DNA of 64,000 bases from Acestrorhynchus altus. Taxonomy: Eukaryota > Chordata > Actinopteri > Characiformes > Acestrorhynchidae. Positions within the stretch are counted from its first letter, which is position 1; every line of letters begins with the position of its first letter. Both the position numbers and the translations under genes were made by a program. Shown in pieces: positions 10,871-22,063 of this stretch. The stretch lies in the NCBI GenBank assembly GCA_034509495.1, contig CM067521.1, forward strand, positions 625,110 to 689,109, given 5' to 3'. The notes under the pieces were generated by a model. It was not told the DNA's origin. It saw only the letters and a program-made list of their open reading frames with translations, and did not search any database.

Positions 10871-13800
10871 AAGCTAACGGTCCACAGGGCCGCGCTGACA
10901 CCCACACACTGATCCCCGACTGACCGCGCTACTGACCGCACAACTGACTGCGCTACTGCCCGGGCTGACCGCGGTATTGACCGCGGTACTGCCGGGGCTG
11001 ACCGCAGTACTTACCCCGGGTACTGACCGCAGTACTTACCATGGGTACTGACCGCAGTACTTACCATGGGTACTGACCGCAGTACTTACCCCGGGTACTG
11101 ACCGCAGTACTTACCATGGGTACTGACTGCAGTACTTTCCCCGGTACTGACCGCAGGACGAACCGCAGTACTGACCCTGGTACTTACCGCAGTAGTTATC
11201 CCGGTACTGACCGCAGGACGAACCGCACTACTTACCCCAGGAACTGACCCTGGTATTGACCGCACTACTTACCCTGGTACTGACCGCAGGACTGCCCGTA
11301 GCGGTTTTCAGCCCCTCTGTGTTTTCCCGCCTGTTGGTTTTGTTAGCTCGGTGGCTAACTCTGAGGTAAATGTTCACAGTTATTCAGTTTAACCGCCTCT
11401 ATCTCTTCCCACTGAACCCGGATCCACCTTAAACCACCTTAAATCATACTGCGGTTCTGAATGGACCCGCTCCGGTTCGGTCTGAACCAGCAGAGACAGA
11501 ATAAAAGTCCCGCTTGACCAGTAAAACGGATTAAATGACGTTAAAATATATGTTAAAATATCAGGTATTAAATTAAAATATCAGATATTAAATTGCTTTA
11601 AATTCAAATATCAGATATTATTAAATTAGATTAAAACATATAATTCTAGTAAATATGGGAAATGTTCTGATTTCAGATTAAATGGCTTCCATTTCACCTT
11701 TAATTATCCCTAAAAATAACACAATGTAAGTAGAGGCGGGTACACACAGCTCGTCTTTAAAGAGCGTTAAAGACAGCTGGAACGGGTCTTCAGGTACCAT
11801 CGGCAGTGATGTGGGTTTTCAGTATCAGGTTTGAAGTCAGTCTGACACCCTGTCAGATCCAGCTCCAGTTATTGGTTTTACTGATACATGTTAAATTATT
11901 GAAGGAGCTCATGTTTGGCCATGACATAGTAATTAACAGTGTAATTACTAAGGAGTCCTGACACCTTTAGAGGTGGTGAGCATCCAGTGACCCCACCGCA
12001 CAACCCAGAACGACATTTTAACCACTTCTGATCGTTTGGCAAATATCAATCTTTTAGTTTTATATCAAATAAGAGATCATTTGGCAGATGCATATCAGTT
12101 TATACCCAATGAGCTTTTGTGGGCTTGGACACGCGCACAGGACGGTTTAGGAGACTGAACGAAATCCTTAAAGCTGAAGACCAAGATTCGGTTTCAAAAA
12201 CATGCTTTAAAGCCTTTAAAAGAGCGTCTGGTGAATATTCCGGAATGTATGTCACACTATATATCACAGAACAACAAAATACTGCAGTCTTACTTTTTTC
12301 TAATGTCGTAATATGTCACCGTTGATTCACATAACCTTACACATAATTACGTTCTACCAGTAAAAAGTCCAGTTCCAGACATCTGCACAAGTCCAATTCC
12401 TCGTCCATCCAATTGAATTGTGGATTCAAGGTCCTCATTGAGTTTTGTCCAGTAATGATATGCATTTGAGAGATTTTAAATATCTACAGTTCAGGTGTAG
12501 AAATCATAATGACATTCCTGAGGTCTAAAACTGGACTTTATACTGGTCAAAATTACATTGTAGTACAATTAGCACTGGTGAAAGTAATTATAGATATCTG
12601 TAACTGGAGTTTTTACTCGTACACAGTAATTACACATAAGAAGAGAGAGTGCAATCTGATGAATGGTCACTCTAGTCAGAATTAAGTTAAGGAGATGTCG
12701 TCCTGCCAGTAGGACTAATCAGAGTGTCTTTGTACGTCTGTAGATCTGATTTTATAGCGAGTAATCATTTCATCGCTGATATCTGAGAGATCAGTAATTT
12801 GAATTTAGTACTTAAACTGAGTTACGGCTTGTCACTAGTGTCTCTTCAGTCTAAAACAGCTTGCATGTTCTCAAATATGAGAACTTTAACCAGTAACTGG
12901 AAGCTAATCCAAGAGTTGAAAGCTTGGAGCAGGTGGCTGAGTGTGACCTATATAAAAGTGCTTGTTGCAAAAGCGAGGCAAAGGTGTAATGTCTTCTGTC
13001 CCTGCTGTTAAAGAAGCTTGAGAAAGTCTTGAGAATGTCTTCTTTATCTGCCATTTTACACTTTTTATATTGCTGTAAGGAATCTTAAATCTTCAGCTTC
13101 ATCCATTTATTTTATAGTGGAATAAATAACACACCTTTCTATGTATGAATGTAAGGATGATGTATGAAAGGAGGCTCTAGTTCCCTGTTGGTTTTCTAGT
13201 CTGGATATTAGATGAGATACGGTTCCATAAGGTTCTGTAGGGTATCCTGCAGCACATTTATCCACAGATGTTGCAGCTGGGCCTGTAGATCCTGCACACT
13301 CGTAGGTTGCTGAAGCTGGCATCCAGCTGCTCCCGTATAATCTCGATATCGTTGCGCTGTTGGTGTCCCTCGTATCACTACTAGGGGTGAGTGGCTGTCA
13401 TACGTGATGCTCTCCAGATCATTAAGCAGCAGTTGGGACAGTGTTTCGCTCCACAGCAAAGGCAGGATTGAAGTACTCAAAGCAAGGCCTCCACACTTAA
13501 ACTCGACTGTTGTCCCAAACAGAACCTGGATTCGTCAGTAAAGAGGATACAGTTCCAGTCCGTAGCAGTCCAGGTTTCTCGTTCTCTTGGTTTGGTCAGA
13601 ACAGCCTAGATGACGGACAGTTTGGCAAAACGACCATCCTGCTTCTCTTGGTCCAATGTCTGTCAACTGGACAAAATGTCTTGGAGTGCTTTGTTGAGGC
13701 ATGTCTAACAGTTAACAATCTTTTGCCAAGAGGTACACTACCCAAAAGTGGCCTCTGAGAGTCTTATAGGGCAGTGGTGGAAGCACTGACCAGCCTCTTG

Positions 13801-16800
13801 TGCCAAAACCCAGCGTCTAATCAGACCTGTAATCGTTTACATATTGGCCTGAGACACAACTGCACGCTGAGATTTGCAGCAGTTTGACCTTCTTCTTTTT
13901 GGCGACGAGTGTGTGCAGCTCTTGTATATCATGATAAATCTTTGCATTTACTTCTATAGTATTTATTTTTATACAGTAGTTTTGATTTGTTGCTCACAGT
14001 GAGTGCAAACGAGGACTGCTTGTGGTACGTGGACAAGAATGGCACCTGGCACAATGGATTTGACTGCCCACTCGTCTCCTTCTGCTGTGGAAACTGCCAT
14101 CAACGTTACTGCTGCCTGGACGGCTTCAAGATGATCACAGAGAGAGGACAGAAACGATGTATGCTTTTCCATCTCAGGTACAGTATTTATATACACGTAA
14201 ATATGCTCCATTTTAAAAATAGCTGAATACTAAACACTGAAATAATATCCCAGATTTGGAGTTCAGTAGTTCTTGGCGCTAACATTACACTTTTCCTAGA
14301 CTGTATTTTAACAAACTACAAGACTCATCCTGTCTAACCATGGTCTTCTCATTGTGTGTTGAATTATCCGTCAATATTTGAGCTTGAAAACTGCTATAAT
14401 TCTCTCATTTCCACCTGAATTAAATCTCAGTTTAAATAGCAAAGAAGCTTCCAGCACATGACTGATCAGAGAGAGGGGGCGGGGCTGATGATCAACCTGC
14501 ATACAGACTCTGACTGATCAGAGAGAGGGGGCGGGGCTGATGATCAACCTGCATACAGACTGACTGATCAGAGAGAGGGGGCGGGGCTGATGATCAACCT
14601 GCACACAGACTCTGACTGATCAGAGAGAGGGGGCGGGGCTGATCATCAACCTGCATACAGACTCTGACTGATCAGAGAGAGGGGGCGGGGCTGATGATCA
14701 ACCTGCATACAGACTTTGACTGATCAGAGAGAGGGGGCGGGGCTGATGATCAACCTGCATACAGACTCTGACTGATCAGAGAGAGGGGGCGGGGCTGATA
14801 CTCAACCTGCATACAGACTCTGACTGATCAGAGAGAGGGGGCGTCCTTATAAGAAAAAAAAAAAAAAAAGTAGCCAAGAATGTCCTGATAATATCAGTAT
14901 CTGTTGTGTCTCCTATGAATACTTTTTTAGTTTTTGGTGAATAAAAGTTGGTCAAACTACAGAAACGTCCCACAAAGTTGGCCTGGAGTTGTGGAGGTGA
15001 ATCACCTCCAGTATGTGTGGTTCAGCAGTTTGATTGTGATGTATTCTGAAAGAGTGGGGGCTCTAACCTGCATTGATTACATTCTCCTCCTGAACGTGGT
15101 TCTCCTATCTGAGGCAGTTTGCTTTACTTAGCGCATTCCTCCTTCAGCCCACTGCTGTCCTCCTGAGCAAGCAGCAATTAAGCGTGTTAAGTGTCCTCTG
15201 TCAGAGACCACACATGAGAATAGTGCTTGGCTAAGCAGTCTGCTGCTTGGAGACTTGCAGCACTGCAATTTTATTTTTATAGGGATCTGATTGGTCCAGC
15301 ACAGAAACTCATTAACAGAATGAGAGAAATTAAAGAAATTCGTTTGAAACAGGATTTTGGACTAGAGGAAGACCAACACAAACTGCAGAAACAGATGAGC
15401 TTCTGTCTCTCACTTTACATCTACAAGGTGGAGACACTCGGTAGGAGTGTCTAATAGAGTGGACAGTGAGTGGACACAGGGTTGAAACACTCCAGCAGCA
15501 CTGCTGTGTCTGATCCACTCGTACCAGCAACACACACTAACACACCACCACCATGTCAGTGTGACTGCAGTGCTGAGAATGACCCACCACCCACATCATA
15601 TCTGCTCTGTGGTGGTCCTGTGGGGTCCTGATCATTGAAGATCAGGGTGAAAGGAGGAGAATAAAGTATCAGAGAAACAGATGAACTACAGTCTGAATTA
15701 CAGAACCACAAAGAGCTCCTGTGTGATCAGAGAATTGCATCTTGAAGCCACCAGATGGTGCTCTGAGCATCATGGTTGAGATGAAACTAGCTGATGCTGA
15801 TTCATTAAAATATGTCCAATCAGCCCTGATTCTTCTACATGGATTGGTGTTGGGACATCAGTGTAACAGATGGAGGGACATTACTCAGCGCTGAGTAGAG
15901 CATCAGTCTCTGTTTCTGTTCCTTTTCCAGACGGTACTGACTGTCCTGCCCTGAATTGTGTTGTTTTAAGAGTCCGACTCTTTGAGGTGACGGTGTGATT
16001 TCTGTAGTGTTGGGTAGGAATGTTGGGAAGTTGGAGTTCAGGGACAAGATTCTAAACACACTGCTTTGGCAGAATTCCTGTGCAGGTGTGTGTTTCCAGT
16101 CCCATCCCTAACTGTGGTACACTAACTGAAGTGGTGTTTACACTCGCCCTAGTGAAACAAACATCTGCTGGCCGCACACTTACGTCACAGCACGGCTGGA
16201 GGTGCACAGTTATCACTGGAACTCGTCGGTGTTTATGCTGGTCATCTTCTAGCCTGAGGTTTCCAGCGCACCTCATTTTCCTGGTGATTAACTGAAGGGG
16301 TGTTTGAGTAGAGCAGCTACCAAACTTTGCTGGAGACCAGACCTCCAGGACTGGATTCGCATGCCCCTGCAAATCCCACCAATAGCTGGGGTGGATTCAC
16401 AGTTTTTAGACACACTGGTCTCAGAGTTAGAGTTCAGAAAGTAACTTTCTAAAATGATCCGATTATGAGTTTAATTAGTTAAATTACTAGAATAATGACT
16501 GCTTTAATAATAAACTACCGAACAGCTGGTTTGTGAAGTCAGGACATTTTTAAGGAGGATTTTTCCGTTTTTTCAATTGTCTTTTCGTTAGTTCTCGTTC
16601 TTCTTTTCTAGTTCAGCTCTTATTTTGATTCAGTTTTTATTCCATTTTGACATAAAAGCCTTCATTTGTCTTAAGAAAATGTTCAGTATACTTTTATTTT
16701 GAAATTTGAACAAGGTGTGAGAAAAGAAATAGAGCCAACAGTCCCCTCTTCCTCTTGAGCATCAGCCCCGCCCCCCTCTCTGATCAGTCAGAGTCTGTAT

Positions 16801-19240
16801 GCAGATTGATCATCAGCCCCGCCCCCTCTCTCTGATCAGTCAGAGTCTGTATGCCAGTTGATAATCAGCCCCGCCCCCTCTCTCTGATCAGAGTCTGTGT
16901 GCATAAACTGGGATTTAATTCAGATGGAAACGAGTGAATTCTAGTTGTTTAAATATTTTATAGAGTCAGTCTGTAGTTTGTATGGTATGTGTATCATGTC
17001 TGTATGAAGTATTTACCTTAAAATTGAATGAGTGAATCATCAGTGCTTTGTTCCTCAGTCCCTCCACTATTGCCGGAATAGCTTCATCCATCCTGCTCTT
17101 CGTGGCTGCCATTGCCACCATGGTCTGTTGCTTCATGTGTTCGTGCTGCTACCTGTACCAGCGCCACCAGCAGCGAGGCAGGTCAGCTTACGAAGGTACG
17201 TCACGCACGCACACACGGGCGCGGCCTTAGATATGCATTATAAATGGAGAGGATTTCACAGCCGTCAACATGACATCTTTCTGTCTTGCAGAGACGCAGG
17301 AAGGTATTGTATGAGTTGCATCGCATGCAGTGAAGAGAATGTACGTTTAGTTCACATTGACTGACGGCTTAGTGTGAAAAGAACTGCTACATCCAACCCT
17401 TTCTTTTCATCTGTGCCAAGAAAAAGCTTTTCTCTGTACTTTTGAAATGAGAAAGTGTGAATGTAATGACGATCTGTGTCACTGATTACAATCAGAGTGA
17501 AGGATGAGTTTATCATCAGCTGTTCAATAGAAAGGCGTTTCTAGTTCCCAGTTGGGCCTCTAGTCTGGATCTAAGATTAGATACGTCCTGCCACAGGACG
17601 TCCTGCACATCGCTGAGCTGGCTCCTGTCACTACTAGAGGTCAGACTGTCGTACACGACAGAGCATTTACAGAACTGCATGCAGCTTTGCAGCAGTAATT
17701 GGTTGCATTATTTGTATTTATTTGGTAAACAGATGATCACACAGTCCTGCTGTGTCAAAAAGTGATTGCCAGACACTTTCCGAAGTTATTTCGCATCTTC
17801 TTGGAGGAGTTTTTGCAGTTTTCATTTCAGGCCACCGCATTTCAGTAGGCTTTAGCTGGAGACATTGACTTTGACGTATACTCGATTGTGTACTGTGGAT
17901 GTTTGTCGTGGTGCATGACCGAACTTGAAGCATGGACTGTGACGCACAATAATGCTCAGGTTTGCTTGCTCAAAATCGTTTATAAAACAGAGAAATCACA
18001 GAATCTGAGATTAGGACATAAGTGTTATTTATTTTGTATATATGCACATATTCTCTGCTTTATGTCTTATTCATATCTAGAACGCCTTGCCATTCACACC
18101 TTATAAATGCATCCAGACATGGTAGCATGGACGCTGTTGTTTCCTCCGTCTGCAGTGAGCGAGGATTTGTGTTTTTATAATGTGTCTTAACTTTCAGCCC
18201 AGCAGATTCCAATGGCCAGCTACCCTGTGGAACCCATGTATGATGCCTATGGTAAGCCCATCGGGAACCCGGAGAACCCTGGATATCCAATGGCTCCTCA
18301 TTACCCTGGTGTCCCACCGCAGTATCCCATGATGACACAGGGGCCATACCCCCCATACCCTCCTGCTGATCCGGGGTACAGCCAAGGAGGTGAGACAGTC
18401 TTCCAAATTAATCTGTTTAGGAGCACATACTCTGATCAGCCGTAACATTATGACCATCTCCTTCTTTCTATAATTCCAGACTGTAGTTCATCTGTTTCTC
18501 TGCAGACTTTATTCTCCTCCTTTCACCCTGATCTTCAATGATCAGGACCCCACAGGACCACCACAGAGCAGATATGATGTGGGTGGTGGGTCATTCTCAG
18601 CACTGCCGTCACACTGACATGGTGGTGGTGTGTGAGTGTGTTTTGCTGGTACGAGTGGATCAGACACAGCAGTGCTGCTGGAGTGTTTAAACACTGTGTC
18701 CACTCTATCAGACACTCCTACTGAGTGTCTCCTACTCCTACTGAGTGTCTCCACCTTGTAGATGTAAAGTGAGAGACAGAAGCTCATCTGTTTCTGCATA
18801 GTTTGTGTTGGTCGTCCTCTAGTCCTTCATCAGTGCTCACAGGACGCTGCCCACTGGACTCTGTCGGCTGTACGTTTCTGGTTGGTGGACTGTTCTCGGT
18901 CCAGCAGTGACACTGAGGGGTTTAAACACTCCAGCAGCACTGCTGCGTCTGATCCACTCGTACCAGCAACACACACTAACACACCACCACCATGTCAGTG
19001 TGACTGCAGTGCTGAGAATGACCCACCACCCACATAATATCTGCTCTGTGGTGGTCCTGTGGGGTCCTGATCACTGAAGATCAGGGTGAAAGGAGGAGAA
19101 TAAAGTATCAGAGAAACAGATGAACTACAGTCTGGAATTAATCAGGTCTGTTTACCTTTAAGTGATTGATTAACACATCTTTTGTGTTCTGTGTTCCAGC
19201 TCCTCCTCCGTATTCCCCTCCACAGTACCCGGGCCACTGA
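10800..19240 (+). CDS. shisa4: protein shisa-4 (five exons, plus a candidate microexon)
   Basis: Shisa-4 is a small type I membrane protein with an N-terminal cysteine-rich domain; its biochemical role is poorly known. Exons: 10800-10863 (signal peptide MARAAAAAAAAVLCALLSV), 14000-14177 (EDCLWYVDKNGTWHNGFDC, then FCCGNCHQRYCC, the family cysteine pattern), 17059-17195 (transmembrane segment IAGIASSILLFVAAIATMVC, then Cys-rich CCFMCSCCYLY), 18198-18389 (cytosolic Pro/Tyr-rich tail with QQIPM) and 19200-19240 (APPPYSPPQYPGH-stop). The APPPY end holds a PPxY motif of the kind bound by WW domains. All joins keep frame. The total is 203 residues, against about 197 in human. Between RCMLF and SPST the exon 2 end adds HL relative to human. 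A possible 12-nt microexon lies between exons 3 and 4 (separate entry). Position between ipo9 and lmod1 supports shisa4 over other shisa paralogues. Confidence 0.95.
10930..11295. repeat. 25-bp minisatellite in shisa4 intron 1
   Basis: Tandem units near 25 bp are built from GGTACTGACCGCAGTACTTA with variable CCATGGG or CCCCGGG centres. About 13 degenerate copies begin some 65 bp after the first exon's donor. Each unit contains short palindromes (AGTACT, CCATGG). Confidence 0.9.
11300..13100 (+). other. shisa4 intron 1, mostly unique AT-rich sequence
   Basis: I see no exon, RNA gene or recognised transposon here. Short AT-rich repeats (AAATATCAGATATTAAAT) occur at about 11535-11640. The frame at 12119-12325 has no family resemblance. 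Confidence 0.5.
13107..13800 (-). mobile_element. Tc1/mariner-like transposon relic, family B, minus strand
   Basis: Reverse-strand translation shows DWNCILFTDESRFCLGQ (around 13505-13560), which is the first catalytic aspartate motif. It is followed by SPLVVIRGTPTAQRY and later DLQAQLQHLW..QDTLQNL. The block with the second catalytic residue is missing, so this is an internally deleted copy. It sits in shisa4 intron 1. Related fragments occur near 17540-17690 and 36060-36420. Confidence 0.85.
14461..14845. repeat. 52-bp GC-box minisatellite, array 1 (8 copies)
   Basis: Eight tandem units start at 14461, 14513, 14563 and onward. Each carries CTGATCAG, then GAGGGGGCGGGGCTG (a consensus Sp1/KLF GC box), then GATCAACCTGCATACAGAC. 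Spacing is 50-52 bp. The last copy is truncated, and an A-rich tract follows at 14850-14869. The array lies in shisa4 intron 2. The same unit appears at 16759, 39901 and 54493. Confidence 0.95.
15361..15735 (-). repeat. palindromic interspersed element, half copy
   Basis: This carries one arm of the recurrent palindromic repeat (ACTAGAGGAAGACC at the left, then CCACTCGTACCAGCAACAC, ATCAGGGTGAAAGGAGG and GAACTACAGTCTG). Compare the full copy at 18472-19139. It lies in shisa4 intron 2. The open frame 15227-15454 is partly this repeat. Confidence 0.85.
16759..16905. repeat. 52-bp GC-box minisatellite, array 2 (3 copies, inverted)
   Basis: Three copies of the same unit as at 14461 lie in reverse complement (CAGCCCCGCCCCCTC...CTGATCAGTCAGAG). 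They are in the same shisa4 intron, about 1.9 kb downstream of array 1. Confidence 0.95.
17292..17303 (+). CDS. shisa4: candidate 12-nt in-frame microexon of shisa4
   Basis: A strong pyrimidine tract and acceptor (TTTCTGTCTTGCAG ending 17291) is followed by 12 nt and a GTATTG donor at 17304. The flanking exons join in phase 1 (GAA G | CC CAG). Insertion adds exactly four codons (E-T-Q-E) between YE and AQQIPM and keeps the frame. Splice-site quality, phase and length all fit. No transcript evidence was available, and human SHISA4 lacks an obvious equivalent in my memory. Confidence 0.5.
17540..17695 (-). mobile_element. Tc1-like family B fragment
   Basis: Shares GTTGGGCCTCTAGTCTGGAT, GACGTCCTGCACATCGCTGA and CACTACTAGAGGTCAGACTG with the family B relics at 13107 and 36060. 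Short, noncoding remnant in a shisa4 intron. Confidence 0.55.
18472..19139. repeat. palindromic interspersed element, near-complete copy
   Basis: The two arms, about 18472-18695 and 18920-19139, are near-exact inverted repeats of roughly 220 bp. The outer end AATTCCAGACTGTAG pairs with CTACAGTCTGGAATT; the inner GCTGGAGTGTTTAAAC pairs with GTTTAAACACTCCAGC. They are separated by about 225 bp. The element has no coding capacity and looks like a non-autonomous foldback DNA element. It fills most of shisa4 intron 4 (18390-19199). Confidence 0.9.
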
Positions 19241-20975
19241 GGAATCCTGTCTTAAAGGGAGCACAACACAGACTAGTCGGTGGCATGAGACTGCTCTGGA
19301 GGAGTCCTTTGACTAACCTATGACAGTTCTTCTTTGAATTTTATTGTATTTATTTCTCCGTTGTTCTGGAGTGCAGCATGAATCAGCTGGGTTTGCCTGT
19401 TGTTGGAGTGAGTCCCAGTGTGAACACACATCTCATATCACAGACTGCTGAGACATTTTTCACTCTCCCTGCAGCACGTAACGTGCGTACACCAATTCAT
19501 AAAGCTGACGTCAAAGCATCTAGAGGTTTAATTTTAGAGCCCCGGCTCATCGTCCTTCCGCAGAACCTTCACATTCTTCTGTGTTTTAACTTGTGGCATC
19601 GTGCTGCAGGATGTTTGCCTCTTTTTCATCGGCCGTGGCCTCCTTTTTACTTGTCTGTCTCCGTAGTCGAGCATCGTAGTCATCAGCAGTAGACTATAAC
19701 GTTAGGTGTGTGTGGCAGTCCAACTAGATTTAACGGAGTTTGAGATTTGTCTCATCAGTTTTTACCATAAAAGCTAAATTAGATTTATTTATTCATGTTT
19801 GTGTCTTATTTAACACTTGGGTTGAGGTGCGGGGTTCGTTACGGGGTTCGTTACGGGGTTCGTTTTCATTACGGTGACTGAGGCGGGGGGTCCCTCGGGG
19901 ACCTATTCCTTCCGTTGACCGAAGGGGTTCATACGGCAGTCGCTTTCAGGAGGTGGGGCTCATTATGATGTGGTCAGGCAACACCCTGTTTTTCACACTT
20001 GTTCGAGTGTTAGCATCCGAGGGAAATAACGGGTGAAAGTAGGCCCTTCACTTTCGCAAAAATGAGTGCAGGCAAGTGACGTTTTGAATGGAGTTCTGTG
20101 TGAACAGCGATGATAATAAGCCCCGCCCCAAAAGCGTGACAACACCCTCAGTCTACAGCGACGTTCTTTCTAACTGAAGTTGAATTGCTACCCAGTCGGT
20201 TCTGCCCTCAGTTACATTAGGGTACAGGTGTAACGGGTACGCTTGCCCACTCTTCCCAGCCTTTCTGCAGATTTTCTTTTTAAATCTAAAGCGTGACATA
20301 TCTGTTGTGTTGTTTTAATAGTTAATTATGATGTCAGATTAAGTAACTAAGCGTGGAAAGATGATCAAACGTGAAATAATGGAAAGAGAACATTTGAGGA
20401 CGACAGCATTTCTGGTTAAAGCATTAGAGGGAGAGTCCCGGAAATGTCCTGGAAAGGTGGGTCTGCTGTAAACGGTTGGAATTCAAGGACGTGGAAGTAT
20501 TTCTGCATTTCTTCATCTCCGCTGTGGTTTAAGTAAGCGTTACTACCTCCTCACATTTACGCCGTAAACACAAACCGAAACCGGAGCTCAGTTGGCAGTT
20601 ACTCTTTGGATTCAGCTTCTGTGGTACCGTGTAAACCAAGCAGCCAGATTTAGTTGTGATGGTTTGTGTGTTCTTGAAATGACTTAATACTTTAATGCAA
20701 ATATCCTGTGCTTTAATGTAAAGAGTGCTTTATGTGAAATTGTTAATTTATTGTTAATTTATCCCTTTGGAATGTGAAGTGCAAACTGATCATGTGTATC
20801 TACGAAGGACATGGAGTTTTTTACGTAACAGAAGAATAACCACTTCACTCACTGAATGATACAGAACTTCACTGCGTCTCAGTTCTGCCCGTTATGAAGA
20901 GTTCTGATGTAACTGACGTACTATATTGCATAACTCACTTTTTACAATAAACGATTGGTCTTCTACTGGAACCTT
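19241..20975 (+). other. shisa4: shisa4 3' UTR
   Basis: A long noncoding stretch after the shisa4 stop ends with an AATAAA at 20946-20951, the first good poly(A) signal followed by a T-rich downstream region. It contains a short GGGGTTCGTTAC triplication near 19830-19866. No other gene was seen. Confidence 0.6.
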
Positions 20976-21078
20976 TATTTCTTATATATGTTATATATTT
21001 TATTCTGTTGTTAATCTTGTATTATACACTCATCCTCAAAATAATTAAATAATCCACTGCCATGGCAGCAGGTCATTT

Positions 21079-21605
21079 TCAGTTCTGCACCCAGAAGGTC
21101 TGGGTATAATTTCATAGGATGTCAGATCACCGTTGGTCTTCATTACAGACACTTTAACAGTCCAACATTACGTTAATGAGGTTCTGCGACCAGTGGTTCT
21201 ACCTATTCCAACAGGACTGCGCTCGTCCACACACTGCTGCCGTCTCAAGATCTCGTCTTGAAGACACAGATACTACGCCGTGGTCGGTCTCGTCTCCAGA
21301 CCTGTCCCTGGTTGAAAATGTGTGGGACGCTATTGGACGCTCTATCAACACTCCACCCCTACCACACCATCTGCAGAACTGAGTGAGAACATTCAAGCTG
21401 CATGGGATGGATCATCACAGGACACCATTAGGAACCTCTACACCTCCATGCAGAGACGTCTGGCATGTTGCGTTAAACCCGATGCCGTACAGAGAGACAC
21501 CACTTCTGTGTGTGTAGATCAATAAATATTGATCAGATCAGATACAGTTATCATCAGTTATTGATCCTGATCACCTTCATCTTCATTCACTACAGAACTG
21601 CATTT
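21079..21605 (+). mobile_element. Tc1/mariner-like transposon relic, family A, copy 3
   Basis: Starts with GCACCCAGAAGG. It then carries FQQDCARPHTAAVSRSRLED (second catalytic aspartate region) and SSPDLSLVENVWDAIGRSI, and runs through the tail ATCAATAAATATTGATCAG. The 5' transposase portion is deleted. It lies between shisa4 and lmod1. Confidence 0.85.
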
Positions 21606-21828
21606 TTTTGATGATAAGAGTGTATTTATTGGTGTTCAAATGGTCAGAAACGGTCAGAAATGTGGGGGATGTAGAAGGAGATCCAAAATCAGCACATTCT
21701 TGTTGACTTCAATGATAGACTCTTATTTCTGCACTGCATGAGAAACACAGTCCCACTTTATTATCGCAAATAGGAGGTAAGTATCTAGGATACTTTGGAG
21801 TTTCAGTAAACCATAGCCCTCCCAATTG

Positions 21829-21838
21829 CCTTTAAAGG
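21829..21838 (+). promoter_or_regulatory. lmod1: CArG box (SRF site) upstream of lmod1
   Basis: CCTTTAAAGG matches the SRF consensus CC(A/T)6GG exactly. It lies about 225 bp upstream of the lmod1 start codon and 25 bp from a second CArG-like site. Mammalian LMOD1 is a known SRF/myocardin target through promoter CArG boxes, so conservation of the logic is plausible. Confidence 0.65.
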
Positions 21839-21853
21839 AGTGTGCACCACCGG

Positions 21854-21863
21854 CTAAATATGG
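21854..21863 (+). promoter_or_regulatory. lmod1: CArG-like box upstream of lmod1
   Basis: CTAAATATGG deviates from the SRF consensus at one position. It is centred 25 bp downstream of the perfect CArG at 21829, forming a pair in the presumed proximal promoter. Confidence 0.5.
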
Positions 21864-22063
21864 GCATGCAGTCGCAATGGATTTCAAGGAATGTCCGAGC
21901 AGACCAGAGCAGACATGAGAGCCTCTGCTACTGCGCCTCTGAACGGACTCCTCTGCTCCTCTTAAATGTGCTTTATGGGAAAATACAAGGGCTGAGAGCA
22001 CTGTGGCCGTAGTCGTACATACACAGCTTCTTTGCTCGTGAGTCAGTTCGAGTTTCTTCAGTC

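Noticed and set aside
15227..15454. Possible small gene at 15227
   Set aside because: Most of it is the palindromic repeat, and similar frames appear wherever that arm occurs (for example 51031 and 55582).
17048..17230. Independent small membrane-protein ORF
   Set aside because: It is shisa4 exon 3 with intron sequence on both sides; the real coding part is 17059-17195.
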